Positions 24,371 through 36,739 of a stretch of DNA of 64,000 nt are shown here, piece after piece. The DNA is from Microcebus murinus. Its lineage: Eukaryota > Chordata > Mammalia > Primates > Cheirogaleidae. The translations under genes and the position numbers were made by a program. The number at the start of each line of letters is the position of its first letter. The stretch's first letter is position 1. The stretch spans positions 74,045,900 to 74,109,899 of the forward strand of contig NC_134116.1 of the NCBI RefSeq assembly GCF_040939455.1. The letters are read 5' to 3'. The notes below the pieces were generated by a model. The model made no database searches and was not told the origin of the DNA. It was given only the letters and a program-made list of their open reading frames with translations.

Positions 24371-24559
24371 CAGATTTTCAATTTACATGGCTAACTAAAC
24401 CTACTCTTAAAATGGGATGTTTTCAACAACATATTTCCCCCATGTTATCATATTTGTTAGTTCAGATGCATACATAATTGATATGCTTATCTTCTTATTG
24501 AGAAAACTATTAACTCAATCATTTTATATTTACCAATTTATTGTAAAAGACTTATAAAG

Positions 24560-25017
24560 CAACTGTCCCCAAACTTTTTGGCACCAGGCACCAAAACTGT
24601 CCATGGAAGACAGTTTTTCCACAGATGGAGGGGAGTGGTGGTTTGGGGATGATTCAAGCATGTCACATTTATTGTGCAGTCAGACCTCTCTCCCATTGAT
24701 AATCTGTATTTGCAGCTGCTCCCCAGCGCTAGCATCACCGTCTCAGCTGCACCTCAGATCATCAGGCATTAAATTCTCGTGAGGAGAGTGCAGCCTAGAT
24801 CCCTCACATGCACAGTTTACAGTAGGGTTTGAGCTCCTATGAGAACCTAATGCTGCTGCTGATCTGACAGGAGGCGGGGCTTAAGCAGTGATGAGAACGA
24901 TGGGGAGCAGCAATAAATACAGATGAAGCTTCGCACTGCTTACCTCCTGCTCTGTGGCCTGGTTGCTAACGGCACTGACCAGTACCAGTCTGTGGCCCTG
25001 GGGGTTGGGGATTGCAG
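24560..25017 (+). mobile_element. hAT-Charlie-type element with imperfect 8-9 bp TSD
   Basis: Starts 'ctgtccccaaactttttggc' and ends 'gggttggggattgcag'. Flanks are 'cttataaag' and 'cttttaaag' (one mismatch). Nonautonomous; no transposase frame. Confidence 0.8.
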
Positions 25018-25149
25018 CTTTTAAAGTTTGCTGTAAGTTCTGTTTGCTATAACCTTTCCTTTGCTAGCTCCTAGAAGTCTTCTCTTTTGCAGAGTTGTTG
25101 CACTCATATATATATTACAAGTTCTTAAATGAGTATGAGTCAGCATTAT

Positions 25150-25626
25150 AGTTGACTCTTGAACAACAGGGAGATTAGGGCTACCAACCCTCCATGCTCT
25201 CAAAAATCCATGTATAATTTTAGATTCCCCCAAAAACTATAATACTAATAGTCAACTGCTGACTGGGAGGCTTTCTGATGACATAAAAAGTTGATTAATG
25301 TGTATTTTGTATGTTACATGTATTCTACAATAAAGCTAGAGAAGAGAAAATTTTATTACAATCATAAGGAAGAGAAAATATGTTTATTGTTCATTAAGTG
25401 GAAGTGGATAAAGGTCTTCCTTATCATCTTCATGTTGAGTAGGCTGAGGAGAAGGAGGAAGAGGAAGGGTTGGTCTTGCTGTCCCAGGGCTAGCAGAGGC
25501 AAAAGAGCTGAAGGAGGTGGAAAGGAAGACAGGAGAGGCAGGCACACTTGGTGTAACTTTTATTTAAAAACTCAACATATAAGCGGACCAATGCAGCTCA
25601 GACCTGTGTTGTTCAAGGGCCAACTG
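25150..25626 (+). mobile_element. Tigger2-type nonautonomous DNA transposon, complete ends
   Basis: Left terminus 'agttgactcttgaacaaca' and right terminus 'tgttgttcaagggccaact' are inverted repeats. The interior 'tgagtaggctgaggagaagg' and 'gggttggtcttgctgtccca' are typical Tigger2 3' sequence. The 117-codon plus-strand frame across it is not a gene. Confidence 0.85.
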
Positions 25627-25639
25627 CCCTTGGAAACTT

Positions 25640-26440
25640 GTTGAAACTATACTTGTTTGGGTCTGGTTCATGATTTCATGAGTTTGGCATGGGGCCTGGG
25701 CATCCATATATTTTACCCCTCAGATTTTCTAATGTTCACCAGCAATCACAATTTCTCACCTATTTATTAATCATGTGCTTTTTGTAGTTTATATCTGAAA
25801 CCCTTCAGGTGTTTTAGTTTATACCCCAAATATACTGTAAACTCTACGAGGGCACAAAATACTTAGTTTAGAAGTTGATAAGTAATGCTCCCTCCTCCAA
25901 CTTTTTGTATCTGCCTATGTTTGGATCCAATTAAATCAGATAAGTGAAAATTGAAATGTAAGTTTAATTATCGAAAAAGTTGTTTGAAAAATGTGGCTGA
26001 GGTTTGCAGCAACAATGACCTTCCCAGTATCGTGCTCCAGATTAGACAGATTTAAACCTCAAGTTTCTCTGTCTACAAGAATAGAGCGGCCCCACTACAT
26101 TTACTGTGTGACAGAGAAGGCCAAAACAATGTCTTTAGTCACCCAGACCCCAAATGGAAAGGAGAGAGGAAGTGACTGAGTCTCAGAATTTCTTCTCCCA
26201 AACTTGCTATCAGATCAGTTACCGCCTCCTATCCTAGGAAGGAGTTAGTGAGAGAATGGAGATCAGCCATGAATATTACACTAAGGAAGTTTCATATGGA
26301 ATATGAAAGAGCTTTCATGTCCTCAACAGTACTCAGTCAGTATTTGTTAATAAATTTAAAATACCTTGCATCAGGAAGCTATGACTTTTAATACCTAAAT
26401 TAGAAGTTATAATGTTATAACTTCAGTTAAATCAGCATAT
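25640..26440. other. Intronic stretch, possible MER5A trace
   Basis: 25640-25740 weakly resembles MER5A ('tctggttcatgatttc', 'tcagattttctaatg'). The rest is unassigned. Confidence 0.35.
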
Positions 26441-26441
26441 A

Positions 26442-26830
26442 ATATCATATCAGCTGTCTTTTGCTATGTAACAAACTACCCCAAAACAGCTTACAACAAC
26501 AAACAGTTGTTATTTCATGCTGTTTGTGATGGTCAAGAATCTTGGAGTGGTGTAGCTGGGTGGATCCAAGTCAGCCTCCATGTGGTTGCAGTCATCTGAA
26601 GGCCGCTTGAGTGTCCTCACAGCGTGTCCTCAGCGAGTGATCTAAGAGAGAGGCAGAAACCACAATATCTATTACAACCTAGCCTCAGAATTGACCTACC
26701 ATCACTATACTACATTCTATGGGCTGCTCAGACCTACCATGGTACAACCTGGGAGGTGTTTACACAAAGATATAAATACCAGGAGGGTAGGATTCATTGG
26801 AGGACATTTTGGAGGCTGGCTACTACAATT
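26442..26830 (-). mobile_element. Ancient interspersed repeat, probably LTR-derived
   Basis: 'gctatgtaacaaactacccc', 'cagcttacaacaacaaaca' and 'tgtggttgcagtcatctga' form a recognisable old mammalian repeat. I cannot name the family with confidence. Confidence 0.5.
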
Positions 26831-26839
26831 ATATAACTT

Positions 26840-28980
26840 ATTAGTTTCATTTTATACCTTGCAGAGTAAGTAATTCAGTAATGTCTAATATCCCAGTAAA
26901 ATTATTTAATGATAGTTTTATGAAACAATTATATTTTTGTATGTATTATCATAAAATTTCCTAGCTGGAGAACAGGTTGAAACAGTATGTCTAGAGGATG
27001 ATTTTCTACTATCAGACTGACCTTGTTTAGTTTTCTTTCTAAATCAGTAATTTACATAGTATGATCAAGGCCTATTCTCAGTGTGCATGTTCTTCCAGAT
27101 AGTCTGTGAAAGTTCAGGAGATCTATAGGCAGATTTATTATAAGGTGATAATAGCTACTATTTTGATTTTAGTATGAATTAATAATTTGCTTCTCGTCTC
27201 CTGGTGGGTGCTTCATGAAGTCTGATTCCCATCTTCTTGATTTATTCAAGTGAGGTTTCTTTTTTTTAATTTTTTTGCAGCGGTAATCAGAATGAGGTGG
27301 ATTGGATGGCTAGTGAAGTCATTTACCTCACTGAGATAGTCAGTCCACAGGCCCAAAGGAGCACTGTAAGCCCTGTATGTGGCTGTGGTTTGATTAAAAC
27401 TCTAATGCCAAATTGCAGAGATAGGCTTTGTCTAAAAATAAAAATAAAATTCTAATACCAGAGCCTTAAAGAAGTTAAGTGTAATGAAATGGTTAAGAGT
27501 ATAATTTAATCTCATATAATATGCTAAATAATTTTAGGTTATGTAAAATAGCAAAAAAAATTGCAATGGAAGTTAGAGGGAGCTTGAAATGTTTATTGAA
27601 TGAAGGAGTATACAGTTCATTTGTCCTCTATTGTTGTAGCTTTTGAACACAGTGGAAAAGATAATAATTTGAAGATTATGGCAGAAGATGTTTTAAGATA
27701 AATTGGCAATGCTTAAATGTTCTTTGGAATTTTAACTTAAGTATTGTTGGGTCAGTTTGCATTTTTAAGTTGCTTGAAGAACTTATAGATACCAATGACA
27801 CGTTATAGAAGCCCAAATATTGGGATAATCTGTTTTCTCATCTGGATGTAAGCTGTTCACTACACAGATAGAAGGAAGTGTGGAGCATACCAGCGCCAGA
27901 CCCAGTGAACTCATTTGGATGTCATAATTTCCAGTCATGTAGATATATTTGACAGCAGCTTTCGTCCTCAAGTGTTTGGAGGCACTATTTTGCTAATCAG
28001 GAAAGAAATTTTAGGAAATTCATTTTACTTTCTGAGTGTAATTTGTCATGATTAATCAATAAAATGATGTTTGGTTTGGGTACTGATTAGCTTTAAGATG
28101 GGATCTCCTATGAATTCTTATGGTAAATAAGAGGTGGTAGTACATATTTTCTGAATATGGAGTGTATAAAACCCTGGCAGTTGCTTAGTTGAATCTTCAG
28201 AGCTGAAAGGTGGTGATTAAATGGAAAAAAATAATTAGAATAAATTGAGGATTTTCTCAATGAAAGGGCAGGGAAATATAGGAAAGGTGTTAGGAAATGT
28301 TAATTTTAGACTATTGTGCCAGCAGTCATAAATATATTCACTATCCTGAAAAACTCCCCTTCTATTAATAGAATAGAAGAGCAAGTAAAATGAAAGTGAC
28401 AAAGAGTCCGTCAAATCCATTCTCTAAGACAGATCTTTTCAAGAAGTCATTATCATGTAGTAGAGACCAAAAAACGTGAAGCACATGGACTTTGATTTGA
28501 TCCTGGCTTGTGAAACACATATTGGGGAAATCTGAATATGGCCAGCTATAGAATATATTTGGGAATATATTTTTCATGTCTCTAGATGTGTTAATGGTTA
28601 CTATGGTTATGTAGAATGGGCTTATTTTAGGAGGTGTATCTGAAGTGTATTTAGAGGGGAAGAGTTATATTCAAGATACATACGTAGTACATATAGGTAA
28701 AAGTGGTACTGTGGTCAATGTTGAATCTATGAGGTAAATATAAGGGTGATTGTCATACTATTCTTTCAGCTTTTCTATATGTTTGAATATGTAAAGCAAG
28801 AACTTGGGAGAAAAAGAAATCCCTTTTCCAGAACCCTGTTTCTTTACTCAGCTTTACAGGAAATGGCCTCAAGAGAGTATGTCATTATTTATAGTTACTG
28901 TCTCTACCTTCCCCTACTGTTCTCTCTTTTGAATTCAGGCCAGTCAGGCTTCCATTCCTACCTCCCCACTATGTATAAAT
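26840..28980. other. Repeat-poor intronic stretch
   Basis: About 2.1 kb with no recognised element or exon. Several open frames of 60-85 codons on both strands look random. Confidence 0.5.
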
Positions 28981-28984
28981 TGTC

Positions 28985-29665
28985 ATTTCTACATCAGCAT
29001 TAGCTCCGTGTTGCCAAACCTGGTGGTCATTTCCTAGTGCTCATTTTCCTTGACCTTTCAGCAGCATTTGACACAGTTGATCATTCTCTCATATTCCCAG
29101 TTCTCCTACTTCTTGGCTTCTCCTTTTTAGTAACTTTTGCTGATTCCTCCTCTTTTTTAAACATTGGAATGCCTCAGGGCTCAGTTCTCTTCTCAATTTG
29201 CATTTGCTTCTTAAATCATCTTGTCTTGTCCTATAGCTTTAAATACTATATAGATACCAAGACTCCAAAGTTAGTATCTCCAGCCCCAGCCTCTCCTCTG
29301 AACTTCGAACACATATATCCATCTGCCTACCTGATGTATTCATTTGATGCCAACTAGGCATTTCAAATTTAATATGTTCCAAACTGAACACTTCAGTCTC
29401 TTCTTTGGAGCCCCAAACAAAAGACTTGCTACTGACCTACTACTCCTACATTCTTCCTCATCTCACTGTGAGGAATTTCATTATTCTAATTGCTCAGGCA
29501 GGAAACTCTGATATCAGTTTTGCTTCCTATTTTTTCCTCATACCTTATGTTTAATCTCTCAGCAGCTATGGTCAGCCCTACTTTTAAAATATATCCAGAA
29601 GCTAAACACCTCTTCAACTCTTACCACTACTATTTTAATCCAAGCTACATTCCATCACAGATTAT
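28985..29665 (+). mobile_element. L2 LINE reverse-transcriptase relic
   Basis: The frame from 29037 still reads FLDLSAAFDTVDHSL and GMPQGSVL, both RT motifs of L2, followed by diverged downstream codons (LNFEHIYPSAYL). The YADD core is lost. An inactive pseudogene of a LINE. Confidence 0.9.
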
Positions 29666-29667
29666 AG

Positions 29668-29800
29668 CAGTTTCTCAGCACTATTGACAGTTGGGGCCCG
29701 AAATGTTGGGGGAAGGGGCTGACCTGTGCCTGGTGCATTGTAGGATGTTTAGCAGCATCCCTAGGTGCAAGGAGCAACCTGCTCCAACAGTTGTGGCAGC
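29668..29800 (-). mobile_element. MER20 fragment, antisense
   Basis: 'gtttctcagcactattgaca' and 'gcattgtaggatgtttagca' match MER20; part of the interior is lost. Confidence 0.75.
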
Positions 29801-29879
29801 GGGAGTGTTCTAAGAGGGCAAAATGGAAAGCCACAGGGCTTCTTAAGGCCTCGTCTCAGAACTCACATGTCATCAACTC

Positions 29880-30003
29880 ATGATGGTACATGCCTATAGT
29901 CCCAACTACTTGAGAGGCTGAGGCAAGTGGATTTCTTAAGGCCATGAGTTCAAAGCCGGCCAGAACAACATAGTGAGACCTCCATCTGGAAAAAAAAAAA
30001 TTA
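29880..30003 (+). mobile_element. Alu monomer (FLAM/FRAM-like)
   Basis: A single monomer: 'gtacatgcctatagtcccaa' to 'catagtgagacctccatct' plus an A tail. Probably a fossil monomer. Confidence 0.75.
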
Positions 30004-30049
30004 AAAGTTACACTTCATCAATTCTGCTGCATTCTACCACACTATTATA

Positions 30050-30195
30050 TATCCAGATTAACTAATTTAAACCTCATAACAGTGCTATAAAAAGTGAATA
30101 TTTTATTATCCTCCCTTTTAAAACAAGGATACTAAAACTCAGCACTAATAATTTGACCACAGTCCCATAACAGGTAAGCCACAGAACCAGCTACA
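30050..30195 (-). mobile_element. MIR SINE, antisense
   Basis: 'taatttaaacctcataacag' and 'tattatcctccctttta' follow reversed MIR order. A short plus-strand MIR end ('cctcatctgtaaagtggggt') follows at about 30205-30275. Confidence 0.65.
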
Positions 30196-30280
30196 GTTTC
30201 AGTTTCTCCTTTCCTATCAATAAGCTCTGAGATGTTAATTTATCTGAGCCTGTATCCTCATCTGTAAAGTGGGGTTAGTA

Positions 30281-30487
30281 CAGGATGAATATCCCTTACC
30301 TTTTTGGGGCCAGAAGTGTTTTGGATTTCAGATTTTGAAGTATTTGCATTATACCTACCTGTTGGACATCCCTAGTCTGAAATCTAAAATGTACCAGTGA
30401 GCATTTCCTTTGAGTCTCTTGTTGGTGCTCAGAAAGTTTCAGATTTTGGAAGCATTTCAAATTTTCGGATTAGGGATACTCAACTTG
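30281..30487 (+). mobile_element. MER2 (Tigger-type MITE), complete
   Basis: Termini 'caggatgaatatccc' and 'gggatactcaacttg' are inverted repeats and are flanked by TA on both sides, the expected Tc1/mariner target duplication. Confidence 0.88.
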
Positions 30488-30499
30488 TACCACTATATA

Positions 30500-31185
30500 G
30501 AATAGAGTTTAGGATTGAATGAGATGATTTCTAAGGTACCCAGCAGAACACCTGATACCTAGCAGTTACTCAAAAATGTTAATTTTACCACCTTCTTCTT
30601 ACCCTTCTCAGGTTTCTTTACTAGATGAAGAAATGTTTTTATACCTGCTATATTTTCATTATCTTAAACAAAACTTGAATGACTGAGACTAGAATTATTA
30701 TTAAAGGACAGACAGTGATTAATATTCCAGTAGCAGAGAAGTAATAAAGAAAAGTCCATTCTGGTGGAATTAGTTATTTTAAGACTACAATCCGAGCTGT
30801 TCTACCCTAAGGTGTTAGCGCTGATGATCACTTAATAGGTACTCTTGCAGAGGTTATTTACATTGTCAGAGGAAATAAAATGCCAGTGAAGGAATGGAAT
30901 TCTAGAAGAATTTTAGGTTTTGTGGCAAGCCAGTGAGGAAACTATGATTAGGAAAGGGATCCTTCGGTGGTGCTCTTTGTGGTCTGTCTACCAGGAAGGT
31001 ATCAGGTATCTCACCACACTTGGTATATAATTTATAGATTTGGGTTTCTACAGAAAAAAAAGATGTCTTTTAATAAATTCAGATCATCATTCTGTATTAT
31101 TTCATTTGGATATGTGACATTTAGATTAGCACAGATGCAGTTACTGTACTAATAAATCCAAACTGTAGTGCTGACAAAGTTTGGA
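30500..31185. other. Intronic stretch, nothing assignable
   Basis: No exon or clear repeat seen. Confidence 0.45.
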
Positions 31186-31189
31186 CTTA

Positions 31190-31603
31190 TTATTGCCTGA
31201 ATTATGCCACCATCCCCCCCACCCCCCAATTCACATGTTGAAGCCTTAACTCCCAGTATCTTAGAATGTGACAGTATTTGGACATAAGGCCTTAAAGAGG
31301 TGATTAAGTTAAAATGAAGTCTTTAGGTTGGGCCCTAATCAGATATGACTGGTATCCTTACAAAAAGAAATTTGGACACATGAGGAGACACCAGAAACAG
31401 GCGGACAGAGGGATGACCATGTGAGGATGTTTCAAGAAAGTGGCCATCCACAAGTCAAGGAGAGAGGCCCCAAAAGAAACCAAACCAGCCAACACCTTGA
31501 TCTTGGACTCCTAGCCTGCAGAACTATAAGAAAATAAATTTCTGTTGTTGCAACAGCCCAGTATGTGATATTTTGTTAAGGCAGCCTGAGCAAACTCATA
31601 TAG
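31190..31603 (+). mobile_element. MaLR-type (MLT1-like) solo LTR
   Basis: 'aattcacatgttgaagcctt', 'aaaataaatttctgttgttg' (poly-A signal region) and 'gtgatattttgttaaggcag' are characteristic. No internal retroviral genes. Confidence 0.75.
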
Positions 31604-31701
31604 GGCCCATTTCCCACTCTTGCATGTGGGATTTAATATTTGTTATTTTTTCAAAACCAAAAATTTTTGTCATAGGAAAACAAATCAGGAATGGATAATA
31701 G

Positions 31702-32025
31702 GCCGGGCAGGGTGGCTCACACCTGTAATCCTCGCACCGGGGAGGTTGAGGCAGGAGGATCGCTTGAGGTCAGGAGTTCAAGACCATCCTGAGCAAGAGT
31801 GAGACCCTATCTCTACTGAAAATAGAAAAAATTAGCCGGGCAACTAAAAATAGAAACAAAAAATTAGCCAGATGTGGTGGCGAGCGCCTATAGTCCCAGT
31901 TACTCAGGAGGCTGAGGCAGGAGGATCACTTGAGCCCAGGAGTTTGAGGTTTCTGTGAGTGAGGCTGACGCCACGGCACTCTAGCCCAGGCAACAGAGCA
32001 AGACTGTCTCCAAAAAAATTTTTTT
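31702..32025 (+). mobile_element. Alu
   Basis: Full-length dimer without the lemur linker insertion. Diverged TSD 'ggaatggataata'/'ggaatcgattata'. Confidence 0.92.
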
Positions 32026-32029
32026 AAGA

Positions 32030-33270
32030 AAAAGGAAGGAATCGATTATAGAAGATTTTTTGCATGAAATAATCAAATTACATGACCTGGCACTTGAAAT
32101 AGACCATGTTAGAAGAGTCTCCTTATTCTTTATTTTGCCACCAAAGCCATAAACCCTTTCCTTCCATTCCTCTCTCTTCTTCATCCCATTCCAGCATACA
32201 CACATACCTATAGCTGGCTTTTTTACTGTCACTCCCAGTATTTTCAGGCATATTCTTTTTAACAAGCTTTAGCTGTTTTTCCTAAGCAACAGGGAAATCT
32301 CCCATGTTATTTTTCTCCACTTTGTGAAAAGCAAGAGTAGGCCAGTTGAAGGAGAGGCCTTAACATTTACTGAGAACCTGTTTTATGCTAGGTACTGTGT
32401 TACTCACTTTACATAAAACATCTCCTTTAGTGAAAAAACAGCAGTGGCCCAATCTAGAAAAAGAAAACAAGCAACAGTGATGGCCTTGTGACACCAATTT
32501 ATAGCTTTGAATCTCCAGTCATTGCCCTACCAATATCAGTTTTTATACTTGGCCCCACCAATATCGGTTCTACCATACCTAACAATTAGGGGAAAGTACC
32601 TTAATTATTTAAATCTCTAGGTGTAAGTCATTTTGTGAGATGTGAAAGCAACATATCCTCTGGGTATGTGTCTATTAGAACAGCCTAGAAACAGCACAAG
32701 GGCACTGGGACTTCAGAGAATAGGCCATGGATAGCCATAAGTGATTTGCAGGTGCATGCCCCCGTCTTAATGGAGAGTGACTGAAGGAAAAATGGGAAAA
32801 GTTGCTAACTTCTGAACTAATTAGACAATAATTCAGAGGAAGGGACAGCCATTCTAATGATACCAGAAGCATGCCTAAGCTGGTGTAAGATATGTTCTAC
32901 CTAGTAGAAAAAGGGATCAGAAAAAGGAGCCCAGGGGAAAGGGGGCTTGTTAACCCTACACACCAGGGGTCAGGCTGCGGGTCAAATGTGGACTGAGGAA
33001 AAGTTTGCCATTCCATGCATATATTATAAAGGATCTGTTTGTATTCTCAATGGAAAGACTAGTGGTGTGCTGTAAACAGCTGAATATGAGTAATCTTCCT
33101 GAACATTTGTAGTGTTTCGTAGAATTATCCAATTGTAGACCTTACAGAATTTTTTTTAATATTTGTATTCATTTATTTTTAACTTTTTAATATTTTTCTT
33201 TATTTTTTTCTTTTCATTGCTTTCCATCCTAGTTTGTCCTATACCTTACAGAATATTAAGAGAGCATCTG
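32030..33270. other. Intronic stretch with weak MIR and hAT traces
   Basis: 32355-32440 resembles antisense MIR ('aacatttactgagaacctgt'). 'caggggtcaggctgcgggtc' near 32964 resembles a hAT end. The remainder is unassigned, with a T-rich low-complexity patch at 33150-33230. Confidence 0.4.
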
Positions 33271-33273
33271 TTC

Positions 33274-33718
33274 TGTATTGGTTTGCTAGGGCTGCTGTAA
33301 CAAAGTACCACAAACTGAGTAGCTTGAACAAAATTTATTATCTCACAGTTCTGGGTGTTAGAAGTCCAAAATAACATCAACATGGTTGGTTCCTTCTGAG
33401 GACTGTGAAAAAGAATGTGTATTTTGCCTTTTCCTAACTTCTGGTGGTTTGCTGGCAATCTTTGGTGTTCTTGGCTAGTAGATGCATCACCTGGATCTCT
33501 GCCTTCATGTTCACATGGTGTTCTCCCTGTGTAGGTCTGTGTCCAAATGTCCCATTTTTATAAGAACATCAGTCATATTAGATTAGGTCACCCTATGACC
33601 TCATCTTAACTTTTATCACTTGGCAAGACCCCGTTTCCAAATAAGGCCACATTCACAGGTATTAGAGGTTAGGACTTCAACATTTTTTTTGGAGGGGACA
33701 CAATTCAACCCATAATAT
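33274..33718 (-). mobile_element. MaLR-type (MLT1-like) solo LTR, antisense
   Basis: 'tttgctagggctgctgtaac', 'tatctcacagttctgg' and 'ggacacaattcaacccata' are the reverse of the LTR type at 31190. Confidence 0.75.
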
Positions 33719-34012
33719 CTTCTAAGCTTTCATTTTACAGAGACGAACACAGAGGTCAAAAAAGTGTAAAGAAGTCATTCAGATCTTACAACTATCTAGG
33801 AGCAGAACCAGTATTAATGTACGTCCACTGACTGATCTGGTGTTTGTTACTTACATGCTTTACGCCATAATACGCAATTGATTATTGAGTAATGTGATTC
33901 AGATCAAGTGTACTATTTGCACTAGTTACATACTCCAGTCATCTTTTCATGTGCCTTCCATTAATCAGAGGATTAATAAATTATAGGTAGATCACAATTC
34001 ATCATTTCCATT

Positions 34013-34093
34013 ATAGAAATAAGCACATTCATGCACATTCAATGTGCAATCATGTGCTTATAGAAATAAGCACATTCAAGCACATTCATGCAC
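34013..34093. repeat. Short imperfect tandem duplication with internal palindromes
   Basis: 'tatagaaataagcacattca' occurs at 34013 and again about 47 bp later. 'aagcacattcatgcac' and 'caatcatgtgctt' give local inverted symmetry. Confidence 0.75.
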
Positions 34094-34316
34094 TAAATGT
34101 TAGGTTAAAACCATCTTTGTATATTCAGTTCAGAAAGAATTTACCCAAGATCTGCTGTTTGCTGGAAAGTAGCTAAGCATACATGTATAGTAAAGTTGTA
34201 GAGACCATGCTTTGGTCTTGATCCGTACATGGCCTATTTCAGCAGCGTGACTGACTGGTGGATCATCCAGAGGTTCTACCCACAGTTCTGCTACAGGTGC
34301 TAGACTCAAGTCTCAC

Positions 34317-34626
<310 letters not shown>

Positions 34627-35149
34627 CGACAAACTCTATTCTTAATCCTTAATTCCCATGAGTTCCCATGAGATTTTTAGAAATCCCATGCAACTCTAGT
34701 AATCTATGATTCTGTGACTACGATGAGACCTTCTTGCATTTGGGTTGGGGCGTCTGATGGTTAAAGACAATACATACAACTTCATGCTGAAGTGTATATA
34801 GTAAACCTCAGACTAAGACTTATTTGGCCAACCTGTAGTGGTGTGTGTGAATGTTAATTGAGGGGTCCCAGTACCTGACTATAAAAAATGATACCAAGCA
34901 ATTACTTGGGACTTTGTAAATTCTCTTTGGATACATTCTAAGTGTATGGTTGATTACAAGAGAGAAGAAAATTGCCATCCTGTCATATTTCCTTCACAAT
35001 TACTGACCAGATTACTCAGAGAAGAACTAAATTAAAAAGGATATTACACCCCAGAGATAACCTAATGTTTCTTACCATGGTGTACCAAGGAATTGAGTTT
35101 AATTGTACCTTCCTGGCAATGCCCTGGGTATTTTCTCTTTTGAATAGCC

Positions 35150-35642
35150 TTTTGTGGAAGCCAGCTGCCAAGATGACCCCCAATGATTTTTGCTGCTTGC
35201 TATTCGTGCCCACTCCTAGACTAAATAGGACTAACCTATATAACCAGTAGAATATTGTGTAAATGGCTGTGCATAACTTCTGAGCCTAGGTCCTAAAAGG
35301 CATTGGGGTTTCCATTTTGCTTTCTTAGTTCACTCGCTATAGGGGAGGTCAGCTGCCATGACATGAGAGCACTCGAGCAGCACTGTGGAGAGGTCCATGT
35401 GATAAGAAACTAGGACCTCCTCCCAACAACCAGCAGTAATTGCCTGGCGTGTGAGTGAGCCACCTTGGCAGTGGATCTTGCAGCCCTGGTCAATCCTTTA
35501 AGGACTGCAGCCGGGCCAGATCCCCGTGGTTAAGCTGCTCCTGTATTCCTGACCACAGAAACTTTATGAAATAATCAATGTTTATTACTTTAAGCTACTA
35601 AATGTTAGGGGAATATGTTATACAGCAATAGATAATACAACC
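35150..35642 (+). mobile_element. Ancient LTR-like repeat, same type as 8612
   Basis: 'agtgagccaccttggcagtg', 'aaataatcaatgtttattac' and 'taagctactaaatgtt' then 'cagcaatagataatacaa'. Longer and better preserved than the copy at 8612. Confidence 0.6.
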
Positions 35643-36104
35643 TTTATGAGTCGGCCCTTTTTTTCAGGCCATTGTTTATGTGTTTATCTCCCACTAGATT
35701 TTTATCAACTGAAGGGCAGAATTTGTGTCTTAACTCATTTTTGTAGGCCTTACAGAGGTTATTGCAGTGCTTTTTAAATATTTCTTAAATGGAATGTAAT
35801 TGACTTGTGTCATGGCTGGAACACCTTGGTTGTTCCTATTGCTTCTGTTTGCAAAGGTATAAATTACCTCTACCATTTTATTTGGAAACAAATAAAATAT
35901 TTTAAATGGGTTTTCTTGAAAAGAATTTAGAGTGTTTGGAATATGTAAATGAACCCAAAATATAATTATTTTTATGAGACTTAACATTTTAACAAGGATC
36001 TGAACAAATAGGGGGAAGGACTCAGTAGAACCAGGAAAAACGATCGAAGGAGCTGGTAATCTTTGAAGAATTCACTAGATAAAGAATGTCATTTTTTGCT
36101 TGTT

Positions 36105-36276
36105 TGCTTTTATTCTTTATTTGAAAATAATTTCAAACTTACAGATCAGTTGAAAAAAAAATACCTGTATACTTTTTACCTAGATTCACCTATCATTAAG
36201 ATTTTGTCTGATTTGCTTTAACCACTTATGTTCATGTGTGCTCTTGCCCTCTCTCTAAATACATATGTGTGTGTAG

Positions 36277-36312
<36 letters not shown>

Positions 36313-36730
36313 ATCTACACACATAGTTTTTTTCCTAAGTCATTTAAGGAAATCTACATAGATTGTAGCCCTGTACCCCTAAATTGTTTAGAGTATAATT
36401 CCTAAGAATTAAAGTTAACATCTCCAGTAAGTTTAAAATTGATACTTTACTGTTGGAATCCAATTTTGTCAGTTCAATTAATAATGTCCATTATGCCATT
36501 GTTCACCTTCCTAGTACAGGATGCAGTCTAGGATCATGCATTTAGCCATGTATCTTTAGTCTCCTTTAATTGGTAACGTCTCCATAGCCTTTCTTTGTTT
36601 TTTATGGTGTTGATATTTTTAGTAGAATGTTCCATATTTTTGGATTTATCTGTTGTTTCCGTGTGAGTAGCGAGATTCAGGTTATACATTGTACAAAATA
36701 TCCTTCTTCTAAAATGTGAAAGTAGTATTC
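36105..36730 (-). mobile_element. Probable old L1 3' region, antisense
   Basis: 'ggatcatgcatttagccatg', 'tctttagtctcctttaattg' and 'tccatagcctttctttgtt' match a familiar old L1 3' end in reverse. Interrupted by the GT repeat. Confidence 0.6.
36289..36312. repeat. (GT)n microsatellite
   Basis: About 12 GT units, preceded by (AT)n and bracketed by 'gtgtgtagata' and 'tatctacacac', which are inverted repeats. Confidence 0.95.
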
Positions 36731-36739
36731 CATCCAAAG

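Noticed and set aside
25291..25644. 117-codon frame rich in Arg/Lys
   Set aside because: Lies inside the Tigger2 element whose purine-rich stretch creates it.
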